64,000 nt of DNA. Origin: Thozetella sp. PMI_491. Taxonomy: Eukaryota; Ascomycota; Sordariomycetes; Chaetosphaeriales; Chaetosphaeriaceae. The position numbers and the translations under genes were made by a program. A model generated the notes under the pieces. That model had not been told where the DNA came from, did not search any database, and worked only from the letters and a program-made list of their open reading frames with translations. Shown in pieces: positions 23,410-33,960 of the stretch. The stretch lies in the NCBI GenBank assembly GCA_021432635.1, contig MU270016.1, forward strand, positions 187,608-251,607. The letters are read 5' to 3'. Every line of letters starts with the position of its first letter. The first letter of the stretch is position 1.

Positions 23410-26400
23410 ATGGCAGCCAACATGTTCGTCCGCAGCCTCGCCGTCCTGGCCCTGGCTTTGGGCCGCGGCAGCTGCCTGGGCAGCACGGATACCATCACCT
23501 GGGGCGGTGACAACTCCAGGTCGGGTTACTTCCCGTAGGTCTCGCGCTCTTGTCCCGGCCGAGGGATGCCTCCCCGGCGCCGTCCTGATCTGACCTTCCG
23601 GGGGGTAGGAACAATAATATGGACCCCGCCGTAGTGACCAGCAGCGAGTTTGACCAAGTCTTCAAAGTCCAGCTGCCTGGCAACTACAACGGGCAGAAGG
23701 AGCGAATCTTTTCGCAGCCGCTCATTTATACGCCGAAGAACGGCGATGGGACGCAGTATGTCTATTGGGCGACTGCCCAGAATAATGTATACAAGATGAA
23801 TGCCAGGACCGGCGAGATCCTCGCCAGCCGTAATTTGCACATTCCCTTCATGTCGCAGGACCTGAACGGAGAGAACCAGGTCGGAACGGGGTAGGTCCCC
23901 CTCGCGCGCTCCTGCTCCTGCGACCGGCGCTTTGCGCTCGTCACAACCCGCATGCATGTTAACGATATCCGATGTATAGCTACTGCACAGATATCAACCC
24001 AACCGTTGGTATTATCGGCACTGGTGTCATTGATCCCGACACTGATACGCTATATCTCTCGGCTAAAACATACGAGAATCAGAGCTTAATAGCGGTTCCT
24101 CAAGGCAGGCCAGCGGGTCGTGTCTACATCCACGCTCTGGATGTCAACGACCTGAGCGAGCGGCCGAACTTCCCCATCGGCCTGGAGGGTCTCAGCGCGC
24201 GCAACAACCCGGCCCGAACGTTCAACGGCGGCATCCAGAACCAGCGCCCGGGCCTGCTGCAGCCAAAGGGTAGCGATTTCATCTACGCTGGCTACGGCTC
24301 CCACTGCGTCAACTACAACTTTACGGGATGGGTCATCGGGTGGCACAAGACGACTGGCAAGATCGTCGAGCGCTTCGCTACCCAGGGCGCCGGCGTCGAT
24401 AGTCCTAAGAAAGGCGCCAGCCTGTGGATGTCTGGAGGCGGCATTGCCTCTGACGACAAGGGCTCTATGTATTTCGCCACCGGCAATGGCTACTCGGGTC
24501 AAGTTGGTGACTATCCCATCACGGGGCGCACACCGCCCACGTCGCTCGAGGAGGCTGTGGTGCACATGACGTATAACTCGGATGGCAGCACGAGCTTGGT
24601 CGACTTTTTCATGCCGGCGAACAAAGGATATCTCGATGGTGGCGACCTCGACGTCGGGACGAGCCCTCTTGCCATCCTGCCGTCCGACCCCTTTTCTTGC
24701 GGTGATGTGAAGCGAATAGGCGTCGTGACCGGCAAAGACCACACGTGAGTAGCTTGCTGCGCTAATCGTCTCCTGGAACCGGCAATTGCTAACTACAAAT
24801 CGACGCGGTAGGACCTGGTTCTTGAACCTAGATGACTTGGGCGGCTTCCAAACCGGCCCTGGCCGTACCGACCGGGTCATTGGCTCGTATTCTAACGAGA
24901 ACGCCGTGTACGCCGGCGTCGGGACCTACCCCCTCGAGGGCGGATATGTCTACGTCAACGTAATCGGCTACAAGTCGCGCGCCTTCAAGTTCAACTGCGT
25001 GAACGGCGTTCCGGCCTTCACCAAGGTTGCGGATTCCCCTACAGGCAAGAACGGGTTCGGCGTTAGCCATGGCACAGTCACCAGCCTCAACGGCCAGCCC
25101 GGCACCGGCCTTCTGTGGGTAACGGACGTCGACGATGCCATACCCGAGAAGTATTCCTTCAGGATCTACGAGACTGTACCCACAGCAGATTCTGGAACCA
25201 CTCTGAAGCTCCTCAAGGGATGGGCCATCTCTTCCATCAACAAGTTCACCAGGCCACACTTTGGAAACGGCATGGTCTACTTCGGCACTGGCGTGGGCCT
25301 CGTCTACGGGTTCGGTGCGCCGGTCAATCCCGCGCTGAACTGCACTTCACGTCTCGATTTCGGCACGAACAACCTCGGGCTGCAAACCGCCAACCAGATC
25401 GTCACTTGCACGGCCAAGGTTGCCTTGACCGTGGCCAATATCACCCTCGAGTCGTCCGACTTCACCATGTCCGAGCTGCCGACATTTCCCAAGGTAATGA
25501 CAGCGCAGTCATCCTTTAGCTTCAAGGCTGCGTTCCGGCCGACCAAGGTGGGCGCACTGTCGGGAACCATCGTTCTACGGTCGAGCAACAACGTCAACGG
25601 ATATGCCAAGACCACCTCCGTCCGACTGGCCGGCACTGGCGAGAGCGCAGATGCCTTGTTGTCGGCGAAGCCTCTCAGTGTAACGTTCAGTCAGCAGGTG
25701 GTTGGCTCCACGCCTATAAGCGACTCCGTTATCCTCTCCAACGATGGCAAGTCGCCCCTGACCATCCAGAGCATAGAGATCTCCGGGGTTGGCCCTGCCG
25801 GTCCGTTAAATCCTGCCAGCTCAGCGGGCGGTGACACACAGGTAGGTCTTTTCACGCTGAAGAACCTCCCATCGGCCATTCCTGCTCTCTCCCAGCAACT
25901 TGTAACGGTTAGCTTCAATCCTGCTACCGTGGGAGAGTACTCACTGGCTGTCAACATCACGTCGAATGGCGGCTCGGCGATCATTACGATCAAGGCCAGT
26001 TGCGGCCAGTCGCCGGTTGCTCTGCTTCAGCTCGAGAAGCCTGATGGCTCTGGTTGGCAGACGTGGAATCCCGTCTCAAATCCTGCCGCCTTGTCGTTCG
26101 GCAACGTCACGCAGAATACTAACCGGCGCCTACGCTTCCGCATTACAAACACGGCGCCGAACGGGTCTGTGTCGCTCCAGATCCCCATCTCCAAACCACC
26201 ATTTGGCATTCCTAACCTGATCAACACCGTGAACCAAGCCGAGCTTTCCGAGGGTTCCGTGATTCCGCCTGGTCAGTATCTCGAAGCTACGATGATCTGC
26301 ACGGCACCTAAGACGCAGTGGAACACCGATACATACACAAACACCACGAGCTGGGTCTTCAACACCAACGACGCCACCCTCGGCAAATTTGAAGTCCCCT

Positions 26401-28832
26401 TCACTTGCACTGCCATCGCTCAGCAGGGTGGTCCCCTCCAGGCAAACGGCCAAGGCGTATATCGCTATGTGGGCTGCTTCCTCGAGAACAACCCCGGGCG
26501 CCAGCTGAAGCAGCAGCTCTACGGCAACGATAACAACACAGCCGACATGTGCCTCCAGGCATGCACGGCCAAGGGCTACGCATACTGCGGCACCGAGTAC
26601 CACCGTGAGTGCTGGGGAAGCCCGACCCCGCCCGTTGAACAGGTGTCGGACGCCAGCTGCCGCTTCAGCTGCTCCGGCGACATCGACCAGTACTGCGGTG
26701 GCAATGGGATAGGCAACACAACTGGCCGCTCGCACATCTCGCTATGGGCCACCAACACAACGCTCCCTCCGAACCCCGGCGGCCCGTATGTGAACCCTGG
26801 CTTGAACGGCTACGTCAGCATCGGCTGCTACACGGAGTCGACCGCCGGCCGCGCTCTACCCAACGCTGTGTCCACCAACAATATCCGCACCGTCGCTTCG
26901 TGCATCAACGCCTGCGCCCCGCTCAAGTACAAATATGTCGGCCTTGAGTATGGCGGCGAATGCTGGTGTGCTAATTCGTTCACCGATGGCGCCGTACCGA
27001 CTCTCTTGAGCGAGTGCAGCACCACCTGCCGCGAGAACAGCACCGAGTACGTAAAAAGCAACACCCAACACCCCGGAGGAATAGCTGCTAACATAAAATA
27101 CAGATATTGCGGTGCAGGGAAGCGCCTGAACGTATATCAGCTCGGTAGCACTGTCTCTAGCTCTTCTAGTGCTGCGCTTAGCTCCACGTCGAAGACCTCC
27201 AGTGCTGTGTCCTCGTCCAGCACCGTGATTACATCTTCGGCCGTATCCTCTTCGACCAGCATAATTTCCTCGTCCAGCGTAGTGTCCTCGTCTAGCGCGG
27301 TGTCCTCATCTAGCGCAGTGTCTTCGTCTAGTTCGGTGATCATGTCTACATCGGCCTCATCTAGCTCGACGTCGGCTTCGTCCAGTGACATTTCATCCTC
27401 ATCTAGCTCCACGCCTACGTCATCATCCGTGTCGTCCTCGTCCGATTCTGCGGCGACGTCTACTACTGTGTCATCCATGTCTAGCTCTACTGTGGCGTCG
27501 TCCAGCGCGCCAACGTCGTCCGACTCTTCGACCACGTCTGCATCTTTGTCTGACCTCTCATCCACGTCGACTACACCGTCGTCTTCATCCGACTCCACGA
27601 TCACCTCCACTGGCACAGCTTCCTCATCTGACTCTACTGCCACCTCGACTACCATGTCTTCGTCATCCAGCTCCACGAGCGCGGATGGCAGTTCGTCCAC
27701 CAGCGCACCGTCCTCTTCCGACTCAGCGTCATCTACTGGCACGTCCACAAGCGCGTCCTTCTCGTCAAGCTCCGTGGCTACCTCCACAACCGCGCAGTCT
27801 TCGTCTAGTTCCAGCGCCGCATCCTCTAGCATGCCACCCTCGTCTAGCTCTTTGCTTTCATCTTCCTCGAGTGCTGCTTCCAGCTCGACGACCACGTCGA
27901 CTTCGGTAGTTCCTTCTTCCACCGTTCCCGCCATCAAGCAGACGGTGGCCGAATATCGGTACCAGGGATGCTACGCCGAGAACACGGACGGTGGCCGCTC
28001 GCTCAAGGAGAAGTCGTACTTTGACGACCTCATGACCTTGGAAGCCTGCGCTGCCGCCTGCAAGGGATACATGTGGTGGGGCACCGAGTATGGCCGCGAG
28101 TGCTACTGTGGTAACGAGCTGCGCGGCAACACGGCGCTTGACCCTGTGCAGACATCCTGTACCTTCCTTTGCCCTGGAGACAAGATGACTTTCTGCGGCG
28201 CTCGTGTCAGGCTGTCCATGTACAAGTACGATCCCACGTTAAACAGCACGCTGAGCTCCACAGGACAGCCGCCTTCGTCGACGCAGTCGAGCACCGGGCA
28301 AAGCAGCAGCAGCTCATCTGCGGCTGCAAGCTCATCGGCCACCAGCAGCACCACCTCGGCGGCGACATCGTCCACCGCGAGCACCAGTGCGGCTTCGTCC
28401 AGCTCGTCCAGCTCGTCCAACGTACCCACGTCGACTTCGGCGACGGCGACTAGCGCTAGCGCCTCAACCAGTGTCACGCCGCCCCTGTATCCGGGCAATG
28501 TCAACTTCACCTACTATGGCTGCGTCGCCGAGCCTTCCAACGGGCGTTTGCTCACTAAACAGATGTGGGGATCGGACGTCGCGACGCAAGAAAAGTGCCT
28601 TCAGGACTGCTGGATGTATAACTACGCCGGGCTTGAGTATGCGAGGGAATGCTGGTGCGGCAACGGACCCCTCAACTGGGCCGGTGTTACGGGCGCCACG
28701 CCTGGAGGCAATGTGAGCGATTCCGAATGCAACAAGCCCTGTATGGGCGACTCGACAAAGATGTGCGGTGCTGGCAAGCGCTTGACGCTATTTTACCTCG
28801 ATCCTAAGAAGAAAGCAGCCGGAGGATCATGA
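23410..28832 (+). CDS. Giant secreted PQQ-like propeller / ASH / WSC protein (1711 aa)
   Basis: Five exons: 23410-23534, 23609-23890, 23980-24744, 24812-27046 and 27104-28832. It is a paralogue of the divergent neighbour: both share TDTITWGGDNSR, NMDPA, GASLWMSGGGIASDDKGS, GRTPPTSLEE and YPLEGGY, and intron 1 is at the same place and phase. After a signal peptide come the PQQ-like propeller (to about 560) and ASH-like strands. WSC modules lie at about 938-1040, 1055-1155, 1416-1513 and 1601-1701, with a Ser/Thr stalk of about 260 residues after WSC 2 and a shorter one after WSC 3. It has no apple modules and no GPI or membrane anchor. WSC 1 again has CWG instead of CWC. The last intron (57 nt) has no in-frame stop. 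The likely location is the cell wall or its surface; the reaction, if any, is unknown. Confidence 0.87.
27150..27925 (+). repeat. Ser/Thr-rich stalk coding repeat
   Basis: About 260 codons, mostly Ser with Thr, Ala, Val and Asp, form a low-complexity linker between WSC 2 and WSC 3. Many TCGTC/TCATC-type units repeat imperfectly. The protein segment should be O-glycosylated and rod-like. Confidence 0.7.
28240..28485 (+). repeat. Second Ser/Thr/Ala-rich stalk
   Basis: A shorter low-complexity segment between WSC 3 and WSC 4 of the 1711-aa protein, similar in composition to the longer stalk. Confidence 0.6.
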
Positions 28833-29606
28833 GTTTTGAGGGTGGAGGATGGAACCGTCTTACATTATCTTGGGAAAGTAGGCCGGTAGCCCCTTTAATT
28901 TGCCTAAATTGAAATGCAGTCAGCGAGGCTCTCTGCAAAACACTTCACACCGTGAAACGGTCCTGTATGGCCACTCTAGGGACAAAGGCTCATAAAAAGA
29001 AGCAAAAAGCCAGGGTACCTCGCAAATCCTACCTACCAACTCAATATTATGTACAGGTAATGGAATGGTCTTTGGGCTAAAAGTCGACCATTGTTACTCT
29101 GTTACTCTGTTTGTGACGACCCGATCCGCAGTTGTAGCTCGATTGAGCAATATGAAACCTCTTACTCCGTACGGGCCACAGCAATGCAGATCGCAAAACC
29201 GGCAAACGCCAACGTGGTGGCGAGCCACTACTGTAGATGCCTTGGGCAGTTGGCACGCCACGAGGGTAATAACAGGCATGGCAGGGAACGTCACAGCCGA
29301 GTGGGGCCGCAGCTGCAGCAAACTTTTGTCTGATTGGCTTGTTCTGTGAGTGCCTTGTCTAAACCGGTCGCTGCGACTGGTCGTGGCATCGCTTTTGAGA
29401 ACCAACACGTCGAGGCAGTGTCATCTTACCGGGCTGACCTAGGCGCTTGTAAGTCCGGGTGGGATCGCATGGGTTGTCAGGCTTTCAGTTCCGCCCCCAA
29501 CGCCAAAGTGCCTCTTAAAAGACGAAGTGGTGCCGAGGGCCCAGAGCGACGGCCCGCTCCTCTTGCCTCGCTTGTTCGCTGGCCGTGAGATACACCAGAC
29601 AATCAA
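28833..29606. other. Intergenic, nothing seen
   Basis: This holds the 3' end of the giant gene and the promoter of the Kelch gene, both on the plus strand. TTACTCTG occurs twice in tandem at about 29094-29109. No gene is evident. Confidence 0.4.
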
Positions 29607-31660
29607 ATGCGGCTCCCATGGGCTATGCGGAGACATCTCATACTGCTCGGGCTTTTTCTTTGCACTCGATGTATTCCCGGCAAGATGTTGAAGGTCGAGA
29701 AGAGGCTGTCGGACGTCCCAAGCCCCGCAACGTATCGTTGGAGGGCGCACTCGAGACGTATATTCACCAAGGGTGCAGGCGAAGTCCGGGGCAGGGCTAA
29801 CGTCACTCACAGTTGTGACCCTAGGCAATTACCTTTACATCGAAGGCGGCGAGCAGTCACAATGGGTTAATGGCCAGGTACAAGGCGGGCTGAATCCGGG
29901 GCGTCAGTGCCACCATTCCTGAAACTTTGACTCGGAACACGCGCAAAAAGCTAACCTTTCCGTTGTCGCAGTGAACTCGACCTTGTTAGTTCCCATCGAC
30001 AAGTCCTGGGACAGTTCAACCGTCAGTATTAAATCAATCCCCAAGAATGGTGCCCCGGTCGTGAGGATTCCGTCGTTGCTGCTACAGCAAGGCACTGGAA
30101 CTATTTACTCGTGGGGCGGCGCCGCAGCGGCCGGTGCCGACGCGTCGGCCCAGCATAACCGCCAGATGTGGAAGTTGGTCACCGATGGACAGGGATCCGG
30201 GACCTGGTCGATCGCCAGTACACCACAGAACACCCACCGAGGCGTGGATACGGCTACGACGACGTGCAACGGAGAGGGCTACATTCTTGGAGGATATGGG
30301 AGCAGCAGCACGGACGACACCGTCACGGGCAACGAGCCGCATCCTGGCCTCACGATCTATGATTTCCAGTCAGCTGTGTGGACCAATATCTCTGCACCGG
30401 CACCTATATCATCACACATACGTGGCGAGGCGGACTGTGTGCCGTTCGGCAAGGGGGGTCTCGTCATGTTCCTCGGGGGTGCGGAGACGCCACCGAACAG
30501 CATAGACCCCGAGGATATGATTGCCATGGATAACCTCACCTTCTATGACACAGTCACCAAGAAGTTCCACTGGCAGCAAGCAACCGGGGCCTCGTCTGAC
30601 GATATCCCTCCCCCCAGGAGCCACTTTTGCTCCGCTGGCGTCCTTGGTCCGGGCGGGACTTACGATATGTGCGTCCCTCCCTAAAAGAAATTGGCTGATG
30701 AATACATAGTACTTTTTGAGCTGCTTTCGAGTACCAAGATGCACTAACGCTCCACCAGTTTTGTCTACGGCGGATACGATGCCCACAATACTGTCCTAAG
30801 CGACGCCTACATCCTGTCACTTCCAGCCTTCCGATGGTTCCACATTCCAGCCAGCGCGACGCCTCGCTGGGGGCACCAATGTGCCTTTGCTGGCAAAAGG
30901 CAGATAATATCTGTAGGTGGCCTGGCAACATTAGATGGCTGGACCGGGGACCCACAACAGGATCCATTGCCACAAGGTTTCGGGATCTTCGATCTCTCGA
31001 CTTGGAGCTGGAGCACCCACTACAACGCCGATGCTGCTACGTACGAGTCTCCCTCCGCCGTCAAGGCATGGTATCAGAATAGGTGAGACACGGCCCCGGC
31101 CCCGCCCTCGTCGAGCCGTGCTAAACATCACGGCAGCGGTATTGCCTCAGTGTCCTGGAGCAGCAACGAGGTCAGAGATTTGTTTGTTAATGGTACAATT
31201 TTCATCCTATCTATAGTGCTTCGCGCCGTCGTGTTGCTAATCGCGATAACCAGCCTCGGCTACAAGAAACTCAACTCTCCCGGACTCGTCCGTCACCCCA
31301 GCCCCTTCCGATTCCCCATCGAGCTCAAGTTCGACCCCGATCGGGGCGATCGTTGGTGGTGCCGTTGGTGGTGTAGTAGCTCTTGCAATCGTCGGGGTTG
31401 CGATAGTCTGGTTCCGTCGTCGGCGTGCTCGTGCTGCACGCTCTGCGCGGCTTGACGAGTCAGCTTCCGCCATGTACCACATCCCTAAACCATCCGAGAT
31501 GAATGGTTTCACCCATGCGACTGAGCTGCCTGTCAACGATATCGCAAGTCCAACACACGAGATGAGCGGCGGCACTCCGCCGCAGGAGTTGCCCGCAGAT
31601 TATATCTATATGCATGCACCACCCGCCGAGTTGCAACACCGAGGTGTAAGGGCTGCTTAG
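29607..31660 (+). CDS. Kelch-repeat type I membrane protein (579 aa)
   Basis: Six exons: 29607-29772, 29813-29902, 29972-30668, 30759-31082, 31137-31192 and 31254-31660. The N terminus has a short hydrophobic signal (HLILLGLFLCTRC). The middle has Kelch-type blades with GNYLYIEGGE, GYILGGYGS, VMFLGGAE, DIFVYGGYD and IISVGGL. A Ser/Thr/Pro linker leads to one helix (IGAIVGGAVGGVVALAIVGV), a basic stop-transfer RRRRARAARSAR and a cytosolic tail of about 75 residues. Topology is propeller outside, tail inside. Fungal Kelch-TM proteins of this type are common but poorly studied, with roles in wall sensing or polarity suggested. It lies 0.8 kb downstream of the 1711-aa protein on the same strand. 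Exon 2's donor (GTCAGT) was picked to keep frame and is the least certain junction. Confidence 0.8.
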
Positions 31661-32415
31661 CTGGTTTGATCCAGTGCGTGAGACTCGGCAGAGATAAGCG
31701 AGGAGAGCATGGTATTCGCCCCCACATGCAAATGCTTCGCTCTCATCTGACCGAAGGTCTTTATAATAGATCTCATAATAGATATCGGAGGCAGCTCCGA
31801 CGTTGAATTGCACGTCGAATCTGTATGTTTATTGCGGTAGCATACCCAAAGCACAAATACCATTTCTATTCGATGGCTGGAACACCCAGACAGTTCGCGT
31901 TCCGCGGCTTCTGTAGTAAACAGATAAATGTTCCCACCCATCGTAACAACCCAGTCACGTGAAGTCTGCAGCAGACCGCATACGACCATACCTCTAAGGC
32001 TCTACCTAATCACACCAGACAAAGCCATCGCATTAGTCGCATTAGTCAGAGCATTTTCGCTAGGCAGAAGAAATGCATTAGGAAGGTGTTGAACGCTACG
32101 GAATAATTATGTTTAGGCATCACCAGAGCTCGCCAGAGCCGTAGGGAAGCAACGACATGAGGTAGAGGGGAAGCCTTAGGCAGATGAATAACCTTAGGCA
32201 GGAAAAATACCATGCAGGAGATTTTCCTTAGGCAGGAAGAAAAAAGAACTGAGTTCTGGCTTCGGGAAAAGTTTCCAGCCTATATTAAAGTCCAGCCAGG
32301 ATGATCGATTGCTGAAGTACTATGACTACCGAGGTAAGCAGTATTAGCAGCCTCCTTAAGATTCTGCCCATTGTTCTACTTACTGCGTGTGAGCAACAAC
32401 TTGGTATTTTGCACC
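31661..32415. other. Intergenic with short CCTTAGGCAG repeats
   Basis: No gene is evident. Three exact copies of CCTTAGGCAG lie at 32174-32183, 32192-32201 and 32226-32235, with a related CTAGGCAG at about 32060. A TATA-like TATATTAAA at about 32281-32289 precedes the downstream gene by some 130 bp. Confidence 0.5.
32174..32235 (+). repeat. Three CCTTAGGCAG direct repeats
   Basis: Exact 10-mers at 32174, 32192 and 32226, all in one orientation, lie about 180-240 bp upstream of the GFA-like start codon. They could be a regulator-binding array or chance decay of a longer repeat. Confidence 0.55.
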
Positions 32416-33595
32416 ATGGCCTCCGAAAATACGATCAAAGCCAGTTGCCTTTGCAAGACACATGTCTTTGCTGCTTCTGTTCCGGCGACGGCGGTAATTA
32501 CCACTCACTGCGACATGTTGTCACTGTGACTCTTGCAGGCGTCTCACCGGGTCACTCTATTTTCCCAGAGTGGAATGGCCCAACATTAACGAAGAGCTCT
32601 CCACGCTGCGAATGTATCCTTCTTCCCAAAGCCTTGACGTATTTTTCTGTGAGACTTGTTCGTCTCTTATGTTCTGGCGACATGCTAGTCCAAGCGGGCC
32701 ATTATATGTGAACACAGCGGTATTGGAGAATTCGCCCAATCTCGTTCGGTACGGGAAGCATATCTTCGTGGGCGAAACTCTTGACGGCGGGGCCACTATG
32801 TGGCTGAGAAAGAACCAAGATGGAAGTACTATCAGCCGGTGGGATGGCGATGGCCCCGAAGCCGCGAATCCAAGCGACGAGATTCAAGATGACTGGCCAG
32901 CATCGTCAACTTTCCCTGCCGCAGAGGCTGTAGCTAACTTAGAGTTGACACCATTCCGATGCCACTGCGGAGGCATCGACCTAATCCTGCGGAGTGCTTC
33001 AGACCTGGCTTCTCAGCCTGCTGAGGAGTTGCCTTGGTTCATCGATCCAAAAACGCACAAATATCTTGCAGGTTTTGACGGATGCAACTGGTGTCGCCTA
33101 TCTCTAGGCGTGGATGTTCCGAATTGGGCCTTTGCGCCACTCTCCCATATTCAGTTCCCTACCGGCACCACGAACACGGAGAATGGCTTTCCACAATCGG
33201 TGCCACAGCTCAAGGAGGCCGTCTCGGCTGCCGATTCCCGGGACCCACGATTGGGCACGCTGACGTATTACCAAAGCTCTTCTAAAGTTGAACGTTATTT
33301 TTGCTCCCGATGCTCCGCCACGGTCTTTTACTCTTGTCATCCACGCCCCGACATGGTTGACATCGCAATCGGACTGCTGCGCCATCCGAGCGGAGCTAGA
33401 GCTGAGGGGTTGCTTTTTTGGAACTTTGGCCAAGTGGGTTGGAGTGAGCATTCAGCTGGCGGATGGAGGGAGGCTCTGGTGCAAAGCGCCGCACAGGAGA
33501 ACGAAGAGTGGAGAATACAGCGTGGATATCCAAAGTCCAGCTTTAGACTTATGTTAGAGGGGAAGGCAAAGCAGAAGGAAGAAGGAAAGAAATAG
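32416..33595 (+). CDS. Two-domain GFA/CENP-V-like zinc protein with apparent frameshift
   Basis: The protein starts at ATG 32416 (MASENTIKASCLCKTHVF) and the main frame runs to TAG 33593-33595. Two GFA (glutathione-dependent formaldehyde-activating / CENP-V) modules are seen. Module 1 has CLC...CCHCDSCRRLTGS...FFCETC; module 2 has CHCGGIDL...GCNWCRL...YFCSRCSATVF. Each should hold structural and catalytic-site zinc by cysteines. The start frame and the main frame differ by one base: they meet near 32494-32498, where VPATAV is followed by LPLTATCCHCDSC only after a shift. No AG acceptor lies in that stretch, so an intron cannot explain it. The gene may be newly broken, a variant allele, or the site of a base error. 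Family members act on glutathione adducts or have unknown roles; no substrate is inferred. Confidence 0.7.
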
Positions 33596-33960
33596 ATTCG
33601 GGAACATCACAATTTTCTCTTATAAACGCAGGAGAAGTCCATGATTGATCAGATTAAACATTATCACTTCTAGGCACTAGGAAATTCTCAATTTATTGTT
33701 TATCTTTTCGTATTCTTACATTATTTCTGGCAACCTGCCGTTTGGCAAGCAAAAATGGGCTGCCTTTCTCTCTAAGTGTTTGTTTATATTAGAGAAAAGA
33801 GGTAATTCTTGATTTGTTGAAAAAAGTCTTGCCTTCGGGTGACCGCAGTGTAACAAAAGGATTGAGATATTCTACCCAAAACTCACTGTGGGATGAGTAT
33901 CAAGCGCGACACTCACTCCCTTTCCTGTGTTCAGCTTCAAATTTTCCCACGCTGGCCACA
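33596..33960. other. Intergenic between convergent genes, AT-rich
   Basis: An AT-rich spacer between the GFA-like gene and the MFS pump, most likely two 3' untranslated regions. Nothing else is seen. Confidence 0.4.

Noticed and set aside
27137-27937. 266-codon acidic frame (Asp/Glu/Val) on the minus strand
   Set aside because: It is the antisense of the Ser-rich stalk; TCN codons read backwards give GAN/GTN codons. The same applies to plus-strand frames at 16393-16674 and 16960-17502.
32322-32711. 129-codon frame overlapping the start of the GFA-like gene
   Set aside because: It runs in a third frame over sequence that encodes the CLC and CHCDSC zinc motifs in the other frames.
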